Source of the DNA: Pipra filicauda
Taxonomy: Eukaryota; Chordata; Aves; Passeriformes; Pipridae
NCBI RefSeq assembly: GCF_003945595.2
Contig: NW_024104621.1
Location: 372,001 to 436,000 of the forward strand
Length of the DNA stretch: 64,000 nucleotides
Direction of reading: 5' to 3'
The first letter of the stretch is position 1, and each line of letters begins with the position of its first letter. Below, piece after piece: positions 23,101-32,400 of this stretch. The notes under the pieces were generated by a model. It was not told where the DNA came from. It was given only the letters and a program-made list of their open reading frames with translations, and did not search any database. The position numbers were made by a program, and so were the translations under genes.

Positions 23101-23161
23101 CCGCCCATTTTAGGGGTCTCCCCAACCCAAAGTTTGGGAAGGACCCCCCCCAAAAACCCAC

Positions 23162-23627
23162 CTCTGCACCCGCAAGCCCTGATGATGAAGTTGAGCAGCT
23201 CCAACAATCCCGATTCCCAATCCTGTTTGTACAATTCCAGCCACTCATCCACCAACGTCTGCCAGGAATTCGGAATCGTTGAGACCCCCCTCCTTAATTT
23301 TAGGGACCCCCCCCCTCTAATTTTAGGGATCCCCCTCTTAATTTTAGGGCACCTCCACCACTGCTTTTCCCAACAAAACAGCCTGGAAAAGGGAATTCTC
23401 CTCCGGGTTCGTCTCGATCCCATTGGAACGCCAGGAGTGCTTCAGGGTCTGCCAGAAAACTGGGATAAACTGGGGAAGGGGGTTGTAATTCCTGAAAAAC
23501 TCGGGATTTAAGGGGGAAAAAACAGGAATTACCGGCCCTTGGTTGGACCTCCGGGGGCGTCCACGTTTTTTCTGGGTGGGCAAAGTGGTCTTGAAGTTGC
23601 TGCCGGAGTCGGGATCCGACAGGAATT
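23162..23627 (-). pseudogene. STAG3: STAG3 exons 23627-23533, 23448-23353 and 23258-23162
   Basis: Three consecutive exons in phase. First: SDPDSGSNFKTTLPTQKKR and GRPRRSNQGP, donor GTAATT. Second: SWRSNGIETNPEENSLFQAV then LLGKAVVE, donor GTGCCC. Third: TLVDEWLELYKQDWESG then LLELLNFIIRACGCR, donor GTGGGT. The first exon has two adjacent acceptors (CACAG and CACAGAG); only the second keeps the phase with the ATG exon. Introns of 75-100 nt contain short CCTCCTTAATTTTAGGGAC repeats. Confidence 0.8.
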
Positions 23628-23845
23628 CTCTGTGGGAATGAGGGTGGGAAAAAAAAAAGGGGGTCCAGAGGGAGTTTTGGGGGGAGTTTTGGGGGGTTTT
23701 GGGACCCCCCTAAAAGCACTCACGGGGTGTGGGGGGATGGGGGGGGGCTGCCCTGGGCCCTTGATCCTGGAGTGGGGACAGAGGATCTGGAGGAGGATCC
23801 GGAGGTTCGGGAGGATCTGGAGGTTCCGGAGCTTTGGATCGGGGG

Positions 23846-24391
23846 TGTGCAAGTTTCGAGCTGGCTTCCTGCCAAGTCCCCCAAAACTCGACAACTTCCC
23901 GCCTCCCAGAGAGGGAAAAGAAAAAAAACCAAGCAGCCAAAGCTATAGCAAATATATATATATTTTACATATGAGACAGATACACAAAACGAGAATACCA
24001 CACACCAGGAGCACTTCCAGGGAAGGGGGGGGGAGGGAGAAGGGAGAAGGACAAAAAGGGGCAAGGACCGAACAAGTCAACCAGCCAACCAAAGGCAAAC
24101 TAGCAAAAATCTCACCACTTCCCTTCGAACAGGCAGGATGGCTAGACACGGCCCAAGGCTCTCCCCTCACGCGTGGCAGATAACAGCAGTCACTGTAGGC
24201 CTCAGCTCCAGATAAGCCAGACCGAGACAGGGACCCACCGTTCTCGAACCTCGCCGGAAAGGAAGAGAGAGAGATCCCTCCTGCTGGCTTTATTTATACC
24301 TCAAGTTACGTAAAGGAATCCGTGATCACTTTTCTAGTTCCTTCCTGGTTACAAGCTGGTCTCCAGGAAGGCCTAGAGTGAAACCACCACA
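23846..24391 (-). mobile_element. 3' LTR of the ERV-L provirus
   Basis: 546 bp, TG...CA on the - strand (TGTGGTGGTTTCACTC to CTTGCACA). Contains a TATA box (GTATAAATAAA around 24287-24298), absent from the other LTR. A run of TATATA and a G-rich stretch follow. Confidence 0.9.
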
Positions 24392-24721
24392 TTCTCCACC
24401 CCTTATTCCATACTATTTCTTTACGTAACACCTATGTCTCACGTTCGCCTACATCCCACGCATATATATACACATATACCTATATATATATATATATATA
24501 GTTCTTGTTGGTCTCTTGGCACAGTTGTCTCGTCGTTGGAAAATCAATACCGATGTCAGTTCAGTCCAGATCTTTGGTCTCCTCAGTCACAATTACAGTT
24601 CTGATTTATGGCTGTTTCATCACTGGACTGTCTCATCACCAGATACCAGCATCAGCTTAGTTCAGGTCTCTCTCTCATCTGGTGACTGGTTTCCTGTAAA
24701 AACACAACTTAGGACATACAA
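24392..24721 (-). other. ERV-L region between pol and 3' LTR
   Basis: About 330 bp with no env frame. Contains TATATA simple repeats near 24475-24500 and, next to the LTR, the polypurine tract candidate aaggggtggagaa (- strand). Short repeats of tcagttcagt/tctggtctc type occur at 24530-24690. Confidence 0.6.
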
Positions 24722-27700
24722 TTAGTTTTTCCCCAAGGCTAAATTTCCTTGAGGCACACACTGGATGACTCCATCCTTCCTCATTACCCACCACGTATGT
24801 CCTGGCCCTTGAGCAAAGACAATCCCACGAATGGGTTTGTCTTGGCCTGAGGCAGGGGTAACCCAAACAGCTTTCCCTAGCATTCCCCTCAAATGGATTG
24901 CTGGAACTTTATCTCCATCAACAATGTGAAGGGATTCTGCCTGTGCAGGGCCAGCTCGATTGACAGAACCCCTGGTGTTAACTAGCCAGGTAGCCTTGGC
25001 TAAGTTTTTGTCCCAGTTTTTATAAGTTCCTTCACCTAATGACTTTAGAGTGGTCTTCAATAGTCTGTTATATCTCTCAACCTTCCCAGCAGCTGGTGCA
25101 TGATAAGGAATGTGGTACACCCATTCGACACCATGTTCCCTTGCCCAAGTGGTGACTAATTTATTTTTGAAATGAGTCCCGTTGTCTGACTCAATACGTT
25201 CTGGGGTCCCATGTCTCCACAGGACTTGCTTTTCAAGGCCCAGAATAGTATTTTGGGCCGTTGCGTGGGGCACTGAAAAAGTCTCTAACCATCCCGTTGT
25301 TGCTTCCACCATGGTAAGTACATAGCACTTACCTTGGCGGGTCTATGGCAGTTTGATATAATCAACCTGCCATGCCTCTCCATATTGATACTTATCCCAT
25401 CGTCCACCATACCACAGGGGCTTCAGTCTTTTCGCCTGCTTAATAGCGGCACAATCATGGATAACTTCAGAAATGATATCCATGGTTAAATCCACCCCTC
25501 GGTCTTGTGCCCATCTGTGGGTGGCATCTCGGCCTTGATGACCAGAAGCATCATGGGCCCATCGAGCCAGAAACAGCTCTCCCTTCTGCTGCCAGTCTAG
25601 GTCTACTTGTGACACTCCTATCTGTGCAGCTCGGTCCGCTTCTTTGTTGTTATCGTGTTCTTCATTAGCTCGACTCTTGGACACATGGGCATCTACATGG
25701 TGGACTCTCACATTCAGACTCTTCGCTCTGGCAGCGATGTCCTGCCACAAATCAGCAGCCTAGATGGGTTTTCCTCCATGCCTCCAGTTCATCTTCTTCC
25801 ATCGGTCTAACCATCCCCATAGGGCATTGGCTATCATCCACGAGTCTGTGTAGAGGTAGAGTCTCGGCCAACCTTCTCGTTCGGCAATGTCCAGGGCCAA
25901 TTGGACGGCTTTGAGTTCCGCAAATTGACTCGACTCGCCTTGACCCTCAGCGGCTTCTGCCACTCGTCGGGTGGGACTCCAAACGGCTGCTTTCCACTTC
26001 CGGTTCCTTCCTACAATACGGCAAGAACCATCAGTGAAAAGGGCATAACGCCTTTCTTCATCTGGCAGCTGATCAAATGGTGGAGCTTCTTCGGTTCAGC
26101 TCACTGGCTCTTCTTCTTCTTCTGCCAGACTGAAGTTCCCACCTTCAGGCCAATTGGTTATGATTTCCAAAATGCCAGGGCGATTTGAGTTCCCGATTCG
26201 GACACGTTGCGTAATCAAAGCGATCCACTTGCTCCACGTGGCATCGGTGGCATGATGCGTAGGGGGTACCTTCCCTTTGAACATCCAGCTCAAGACTGGT
26301 AATCGGGGTGCCAGGAAGAGCTGTGCTTCGCTACCAATTACTTCTGAAGCTGCTCGTATACCTTCATACGCCGCTAAGATTTCCTTTTCCACAGGGGTGT
26401 AATTGGCCTCAGAACCTCTGTAGCTTCGGCTCCAGAAACCCAGTGGTCGCCCTCGCGTCTCGCCAGGCACCTTTTGCCAGAGGCTCCAGGAGGGACCTTT
26501 ATCTCCAGCTGCAGAGTAGAGTACATTCTTTACATCTGGTCCCGTTCTAACTGGTCCAAGAGCCACGGCATGTGCAATTTCTTGCTTGATCTGCCTGAAA
26601 GCTTGTTGTTGCTCAGGAACCCACTGGAAACTGTTCTTTTTATGGGTCACAAAGTGAAGAGGGCTCACAATCTGACTGTATTCTGGGATATGCATCCTCC
26701 AGAAACCTGTTGCTCCCAGAAAACCTTGGGTTTCTTTCTTGTTTGTGGGGGGAGCCATTGCTACAATCTTGTTGATTATGTCTGTTGGTATCTGGCGTCG
26801 TCCATCTTGCCATTTCACCCCTAGGAATTGGATCTCTCGGGCAGGTCCCTTGACTTTGCTCTTCTTGATAGCGAAACCGGCCTCGAGGAGAATCTGGATG
26901 ATCTTCTGTCCTTTTTTGAAAACTTCTTCTGCTGTATCTCCCCATACAATGATGTCATCGATGAACTGGATGTGTTCGGGAGCCTTACCCTTCTCTAGTG
27001 TGACCTGGATCAGTCCATGACAGATGGTTGGACTGTGTTTCCACCCCTGGGGCAGTTGATTCCAGGTGTATTGAACGCCCCTCCAGGTGAAAGCAAACTG
27101 TGGCCTGCACTCTGCCGCTAAAGGAATAGAGAAAAACGCGTTGGCTAGGTCGATGGTGGCGTACCACTTTGCTGTCTTGGACTCCAACTCGTATTGGAGC
27201 TCCAACATATCTGGCACGGCAGCACTCAACGGTGGCGTAACTTCATTTAAGCCACGATAGTCCACAGTCAGTCTCCACTCTCCATCAGATTTACGCACAG
27301 GCCAGATCGGGCTGTTGAAGGGTGAATGGGTTCTGCTGACCACCCCTTGACTCTCCAACTTTCGGATCATTTTGTGGATAGGGATCACAGCATCTCGGTT
27401 TGTCCGATACTGTCGTCTGTGTACAGTTGTTGTGGCTATTGGCACTTCTTGATCTTTAACTCGCAGTAGTCCTACAATGGAAGGGTCTTCTGAGAGGCCA
27501 GGAAGGGCAGACAATTTCTTGGACTCCTCTTCAATCACCGTGGCTACACCAAAAGCCCACCGGTACCCTTTTGGGTCCTTGAAGTATCCTCTTCTTAGGT
27601 AGTCCATACCAAGGATGCAAGGGGCTTCTGGCCCCGTCACAATGGGACGCTTTTCCCATTGGTCTCCCGTCAAGCTCATGTCCGCCTCTACTACTGACAA

Positions 27701-27751
27701 TTCTTGAGACCCTCCTGTCACTCCAGAAATAGTAACAGTCTCAGTACTCAT
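24722..27751 (-). pseudogene. ERV-L pol: protease end, RT, RNase H, integrase; three in-frame stops
   Basis: One continuous frame on the - strand from ATG 27751 to 24722. Protease C-terminal end, then ERV-L-type RT (27.5-26.6 kb) with catalytic Asp in ATIDLANAFF and QFIDDIIVWG; tether; RNase H with LFTDGS near 26.05 kb, ELKA and YTDS; integrase with H-x4-H (WAHDASGHQ), a second zinc pair reduced to a single visible Cys, and a D,D-35-E triad (VDYIKL; SDNGTHF; GKVERY). Stops interrupt at about 26098 (TGA), 25760 (TAG) and 25343 (TAG); there is no frameshift. The product would make and insert viral DNA; the breaks make it inactive. Confidence 0.9.
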
Positions 27752-27772
27752 ACTCCGAAGGCATTACAGCAC

Positions 27773-27977
27773 AACGTCTCGCGCTCGGCGCGCGCGGTGA
27801 GAGCAGTCGTGCCCCGCAGCGCCCGCGCGCCGAAGTCCGTGCGGCAGCGCAGGTGGAGGTGCCGCATGAGGCAGCACGCGGGCGACGAGAACGAGCTCGG
27901 GTCCGCCATCGCTCGCGCGTCGTCTGCCCTCCCCGCACGCCCGCGAGCAGCACCGCGACCGCCCCACCCACCGCGGG
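27773..27977 (-). pseudogene. LTA4H: Captured host LTA4H 5'UTR and N-terminal coding sequence inside ERV-L
   Basis: On the - strand a GC-rich leader (27977-27910) leads to ATG at 27909 in good context. The frame reads MADPSSFSSPACCLMRHLHL, then RCRTDFGARALRGTTALTAR and AERETL, then leaves similarity and stops at TGA (27750-27748). HLHLRC, DF, and GT-ALT in this spacing are characteristic of the N-terminal domain of leukotriene A4 hydrolase, a zinc aminopeptidase/epoxide hydrolase making LTB4. Only about 45 residues are present, far short of the catalytic domain, so no enzyme is encoded. It stands exactly where gag is expected. RNPEP (aminopeptidase B) is the next candidate and fits less well. 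Base composition differs sharply from the flanking pol. Confidence 0.78.
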
Positions 27978-28034
27978 GCGTTCAGGTCGCAGTCTCCCTT
28001 GGAGGCGTGGGTTCGAATCCCACTCCTGACACCA
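27978..28034 (-). other. Extended primer binding site: 57-nt imprint of tRNA-Leu(CAG) 3' half
   Basis: On the + strand this reads as a tRNA 3' half: anticodon loop ttcaggt with CAG, variable arm, T arm gtgggttcgaatcccac, acceptor tcctgaca and CCA (28032-28034). It matches the standard vertebrate tRNA-Leu(CAG) from memory with one difference. A usual PBS covers only 18 nt. The 5' half of a tRNA is absent, so this is not a tRNA gene. Seven nt separate it from the LTR. Confidence 0.85.
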
Positions 28035-28041
28035 AAAATGT

Positions 28042-28391
28042 TGTGCAAGTTTCGAGCTGGCTTCCCGCCAAGTCCCCCAAAACTCGACAACAAGGACCCG
28101 CCTCCCAGAGAGGGAAAAGAAAAAAAACCAAGCAGCCAAAGTTATAGCAAAAAAAAAAATAAAATATATATATATATTTTACATATGAGACAGATACACA
28201 AAACGAGAATACCACACACCAGGAGCACTTCCAGGGAAGGGGGGGGAGGGAGAAGGGAGAAGGACAAAAAGGGGCAAGGACCGAACAAGTCAACCAGCCA
28301 ACTGAAGGCAAACTAGCAAAAATCTCACCACTTCCCTTCGAACAGGCAGGATGGCTAGACACGGCCCAAGGCCTAGAGTGAAACCACCACA
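28042..28391 (-). mobile_element. 5' LTR of the ERV-L provirus, promoter deleted
   Basis: 350 bp. Compared with the 3' LTR it lacks about 213 bp between two AAGGC direct repeats (24155-24159 and 24368-24372 in the other copy, fused at 28368-28372 here), removing the TATA region. It also carries small A-rich expansions. Confidence 0.88.
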
Positions 28392-28396
28392 GGGGG

Positions 28397-28421
28397 GAAC
28401 GTTGGGGGGCCATGGTTGGGG
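28397..28421 (-). pseudogene. STAG3: STAG3 start-codon exon, upstream piece separated by ERV-L
   Basis: After a pyrimidine-rich acceptor (CTCATTTTTCCAG) comes CCCCAACC and ATG at 28413-28411, in strong context (CAACCATGG). It encodes MAPQRSP before the provirus. Across the element, counting the GGGGG duplication once, the frame continues into RSKAPEPPDPPEPPDPPP at 23.84 kb. Confidence 0.75.
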
Positions 28422-28424
28422 CTG

Positions 28425-29040
28425 GAAAAATGAGAAGGGGTGTGTGTGAGGTTTGGGGGGTGAGATCCCCTAAATTTGTTCCTCTGGGGAAAATGGGGGG
28501 GAAGGGTTGAGACACCCCCTAAATTTTCCCCCTTGGAAAAACTGAGGGCTGGGACACCCAAATTTGCCTCCTTGGGATAATTGGGAGGGTTGGGACCCCC
28601 CAACCAACCCCCCAGGAGACAACTGGGGGCTTAGACCCCTCAAGCCCCCCCTCAACTCAGAGGGTGTTTAAAGCCCCCCCCGGCCCTCTCCTCAAATTTT
28701 GAGGGGTCAAACCCCACAAAAACTCCTCAAAATACCCCCAAAACCTCCCCAAACCCCCCTGGGGGGTGAAGCCCACTGGGGCCTCTCAGACCCTCCCAAA
28801 CCCCCTCAACTCACCCTCAGGGAGATTTTGAAATCCCCTCCTCACATTTAGGGGGATCAAACCCCCCAAAACACCCCCAAAAACCTCCCAAAACCCCTCT
28901 GGGGGGTGAAGCCTATTGGGGCCTCTCAGACCCTCCCAAATCCCCTCAACTGCCCCCAGCTCACCCTCAGGGGGATTTTGAAATCCCCTCCTCACCTTTA
29001 GGGAGGCCAAACACTCCCCAAAAATCCCCCAAACCGCCTC
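28425..29040. repeat. G/C-skewed tandem repeats in the presumed STAG3 first intron
   Basis: Includes a roughly 140-bp duplication sharing tggggcctctcagaccctcc (about 28778 and 28918) and simple cccccaaaa tracts. No coding signal. Confidence 0.6.
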
Positions 29041-29230
29041 AAAACACCCCCAAAACCGAGGTCATGTGACCTCCCCTCAGCACCGGCCTCGCTTCACGCT
29101 GAACGGGAAATGGTGCCAAACAGGTGCCGGAGCCTCGGGGGGCGGGGCCAAGGCCTGTCACGTGGGTTGAGGGGGCGGGGAATAGGTGTGACTTTGGCTC
29201 GGTCACGTGTACAGGTCCTAAAGGACGAGC
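29040..29230 (-). promoter_or_regulatory. CpG-rich candidate STAG3 promoter with two CACGTG E-boxes
   Basis: Compact interval with GTCACGTG at about 29158 and 29201, gggggcgggg GC boxes at 29134 and 29172, and gaggtcatgtgacctc palindrome near 29060. It lies just upstream of the STAG3 start-codon exon. Vertebrate germline genes are often controlled through CACGTG E-boxes bound by MGA/MAX complexes (knowledge). Assignment to STAG3 rests on position. Confidence 0.45.
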
Positions 29231-29234
29231 AGAG

Positions 29235-29640
29235 GGAGGGGCAGGGTGGTCCCTATAGACCCCCCAAAAATGGGGGTCCCCTCTGGATTAGGGGGGGCTT
29301 CTATGGATCAGGGGGGCTCCTACAGACTGGGGGCCCTATAGACACCTGTAAATGGGGGGTTGGAGAGTGGGGGTCCCCTATAGTCTGGGGGGGTCCCTAT
29401 AGGCCCCCAAAAATGGGGGTCCCCTATGGATTGGGGGGGCTCCTACAGACTGGGGGGGGCTATAGAGACCTGTAAATGGGGGCTGGAGAGTGGGGGGTCA
29501 CTATAGACCCCTATAAGTGTGTGTGTGGGTCACCTATAGATTGGAGGTCCCCTATGGATTGAAGAGGGGCTTCTATGGATTGGGGGGGTCTCTATAGAGC
29601 AGGGGTACCTATAGACCCCTATAGATAGGGTACCCCCAGC
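29235..29640. repeat. CCCCTATAGA / GGGGTCCC minisatellite
   Basis: Imperfect units of CCTATAGACCCCCAAAAATG and GGGGTCCCCTATGGATTGG. No gene. Confidence 0.65.
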
Positions 29641-29644
29641 CATA

Positions 29645-29895
29645 AATGGCCCTGGCCCCATTCCCAATCTCTATCCCATTCCCACTCCCAATCCTGATCC
29701 CGCTCCTGCCCCCGTTCCCATTCCCAGTCCCTGATCCCGATCCTGGTCCCTATCCAATTCCCACTCCCGCTCCCATTCCCATTCCACATCTCACTCCCAC
29801 TCCCGATCCCATTCCTGATCCCATTCTCATTCCTGATCCCATTCCCTTTCCATCCTACTCCCACTATCATTTCTGGTCCCATTCCCACTCCAAAG
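29645..29895. repeat. CCCATTCC short tandem repeat
   Basis: About 250 bp of CCCATTCC / CCGATCC / CCACTCC hexamer-to-octamer units; pyrimidine-rich + strand. Confidence 0.75.
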
Positions 29896-31795
29896 GTGCC
29901 AGCAGAGAAAACTGTTACTGCCCATAAAGTGCCCAGCCTGACCCACTAACTGCAACACAAAGCAAAAGCTTCTAGTTTTTCTTTCCTGGGGATAAGGGCT
30001 TTTGTTTAATGTTTTCAACCCTGCCTCCCAACTACCAGCCTGACTCCCAAAATTGCATACAAAGATTCCTCCCACAGCAAAGAAGCCATTACAGAAAGCT
30101 CTTGCTGCCCATGGAGTCCCTTGGGTGACAAAAAAACTGCAACACAGAGCCAAAGCTTCCAGTCTTCCTTTCCTGGGGATAAAGACTGTTTCCTGTTTTC
30201 AACCCTGCCTCCCAACTGCCAGCCCTACTCCCAAAATTGCATACAAAAAAAGATTCCTCCCAGAACAAAGGTGCCAGCACAGAAAGCTCTTACTGCCTAT
30301 AGAGTGCCCAGCCTGACCCACCAACTGCAACACAAAGCCAAAGCATCCAGGCTTTCTTTCCTGGGGATAAGGGCCGTTGTTTCCTGGTTTTTACCATGCC
30401 TTCAAAATGACAGCCCAAGTCCCAGAATTGCATACAAACAAAGATACCTCACAGACTAAATTTTCCAGCACAGAAAGCTCTTGCTGCTCATGGAGTGCCC
30501 AGCTTGGTCCACCAACTGAAACAAAAAGCAAAAGCTTCCAGGCATTCTTTTCTGGTCGTATGGGCTGTTCTTTCCTGTTTTCAGACCTACTTCCAAAATG
30601 CCAACCTGACTCCCATAATTGCACACAAACAAAGATTCCTCCCAGAGCAAAGGTGCCAGCACAGAAAGCTCTTGCTGCCCATGGAATGCCCAGGTTGACA
30701 CACCAACTGCACCACAAAAAGCAAAAGCTTCCAGGCTTTCTTTCCTGGGGATAAAGACTGTTGTTTCCTTTTTTCAGCCCTGCCTCCCAACTACTAGCCC
30801 GACTCCCAAAATTGCATACTAAAAAAGATTCCTCCCACAGCAAAGGTGCCAGCACAGAAGGCTCTTGCTGCTCATGTAGTGTCAAGGCTGGTCCACCAGT
30901 TGGACCACAAAACCAAAGATTCCAGGCTTTCTTTCCTGGGATAAGGGCTGTTTTTTGAGTTTTCAGACATGCCTACCAACTGTCAGCCCAACTCCCAAAA
31001 TTGCATACGGACGAATATTTCTCCCACAGCAAAGGTGCCAGCACAGAAAGCTCTTGCTGACTAATGGGGTGCCCAGCCTTGCCCAACAACTGAAACACAA
31101 AACCAAAGCTTCCAGGCTTTCTTTCTTGGTGATAAGGGCTGTTGTTTCCTGTTTTCAGCTGTGTCTGACAACTGCCAGCCCGACACTCAAAATTGCATAC
31201 GGATGAAGATTCCTCCCACGGCAAAGATGCCAACACAGAAAGCTTTTGCTGCCTATGGAGTCTCCAGGTTGACACACCAGCTGCACCACAAAGCCAAAGC
31301 TTCCAGGCTTTCTTTCCTGGGGAGAAGGGCTATTGTTTGCTTTTTTGGTCCCTGCCTCCCAACTGCCTGCCGCACTCCCAAAATTGCATACAAAGATTCC
31401 TCCTAGACTGAAAGTGCCAGTACAGAAAGCTCTTGCCACTCATGTAGTGTAGTGCCTAGGCTGGCCCACCAACTGCACCATGAAGCCAAAGCTACCAGTC
31501 TTCCTTTCCTGGGGAGATGGGCTGTTGTTTGCTTTTTTCAGCTCTGTGCTAAAACTGTTAGCCTGACTCCAAAAATTGCATATGGAGGAAGATTCCTCCC
31601 ATAACAAATATGCCAGGATAGAAAGCTTTTGCTACCCCTGGAGCACCTAGGCTGGCCCACAAAACCAAAGCTTCCAGACTTTGTTTGCTGGGGACAAGGG
31701 CTGTTGTTTGCTTTTTTCAACCCTTCACTTATTCTGCCTGCCTGAGTCCCAAAATCCCATATGGACGAACATTCCTCTCAGATCAAAGATGCCAG
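29896..31795. repeat. 190-bp satellite, about ten tandem copies
   Basis: Unit of about 190 bp containing CAAAATTGCATAC, GATTCCTCCCAGAGCAAAGG, TGCCAGCACAGAAAGCTCTT and CTTTCTTTCCTGGGGATAAG. Copies start near 30051, 30233, 30425, 30617, 30810, 31000, 31187, 31381, 31575 and 31755. Diverged copies recur at 49.05-50.40 kb. Frames of about 60-160 codons on both strands are by-products. Confidence 0.88.
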
Positions 31796-31985
31796 TAAAG
31801 GCACAGGGACATCGGTGACATCACTGAGGACAAGGGTTCCACCCTTGGGGACAAAAGTGACATCACAAAGACATTGGTGACAACTTTGAGGACACGGGTG
31901 CCACCCCTGGGGACATCAGTGACATCACAGGTACATTGGTGACATCACTGGGGACACTGGTCGAGACAGAGTCATGCTGCAGTAA
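31796..31985. repeat. GTGACATCAC short repeat
   Basis: Units of ggtgacatcactgaggaca / ggggacatcagtgacatcac. The palindromic TGACATCA resembles a CRE but is repeated as part of a minisatellite. Confidence 0.55.
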
Positions 31986-32400
31986 AAGAGGTGGAATTCC
32001 ATTTTGAGGGAGAAGGAGGGAAATAGAGGACTGTAGGGTGCTGGAAGAGCATTAGGAGAGTATTGGGAGATTTGGGATTCCCCTCAAATTTGTGGGGGAC
32101 TCACAGTGATAGGTAAGTCTTCAGAAAAGCACCAGATGAAGCATCCGGACATTTTTGTCTTATTTGAGGTCTTCTTCCTACGTTTAACACGCTGAGCGCT
32201 CCAGACACCCCTTTCTCTAACCTTCCCTTCCATCTCTCAAAAGCCTGCCCCTTATCAAGGGGCTTTTTGGCCAAAGGGATTCCCCACCAGTGTCCGGGAC
32301 TATGTTCCTTGTTTCTCACAATTGTTCAACTTACCCTTGCAGTTCTCCTCCTCTATTTTGGATCATTTCTGTCATGTTGCTCACAGCAGCACTGCCAGGG
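31986..32400. other. Unassigned sequence
   Basis: Moderate-complexity DNA. The minus-strand 72-codon frame at 32319-32101 has no recognisable family. Nothing else seen. Confidence 0.3.

Larger units (their letters stand above)
23846..28391 (-). mobile_element. ERV-L-type provirus with captured host sequence, inserted in STAG3
   Basis: Two LTRs (5' LTR 28042-28391, 3' LTR 23846-24391, on the - strand), 5-bp target duplication GGGGG (23841-23845 and 28392-28396), tRNA-Leu-type PBS, host-derived leader, pol, and a purine tract (ggggtggagaa) next to the 3' LTR. There is no gag and no env; class III ERV-L elements normally lack env but have gag. Where both LTRs align they differ at few sites, suggesting a fairly young insertion. 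The pol reading frame has three stops but no frameshift over 3 kb. Confidence 0.92.
19479..28421 (-). pseudogene. STAG3: STAG3 (meiotic cohesin subunit SA-3), 5' coding exons, interrupted and truncated
   Basis: Cohesin SA subunit acting on meiotic chromosome axes (family knowledge). Exons on the - strand, in reading order: ATG exon 28421-28397 continuing at 23845-23724 (split by an ERV-L), 23627 or 23629 to 23533, 23448-23353, 23258-23162, 22242-22166, 22006-21802, 19608-19479. Phases are consistent throughout. Telling segments: TLPTQKKRGRPRR (basic N-terminus), [73 protein letters not shown]3 fits better than STAG1/2 because of LVDEW and VTPEMF. An in-frame TAG lies at 22189-22187. The last exon breaks into 18S sequence. 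So this copy is a pseudogene or partial duplicate, unless the junctions are artefacts. Confidence 0.85.

Noticed and set aside
27773..27909. Genuine LTA4H gene
   Set aside because: Only about 45 codons, no intron or following exon, and flanked directly by ERV-L PBS and pol; treated as captured sequence.
27978..28034. Functional tRNA-Leu gene
   Set aside because: Only the 3' half plus a templated CCA is present, next to an LTR; nuclear tRNA genes do not encode CCA. It is a primer-binding-site imprint.
29645..29895. Interstitial telomeric repeat
   Set aside because: Units are CCCATTCC/CCGATCC, not CCCTAA.
29896..31795. CRISPR-like or coding repeat array
   Set aside because: Units are contiguous 190-bp satellite copies without spacers, in a eukaryotic context.
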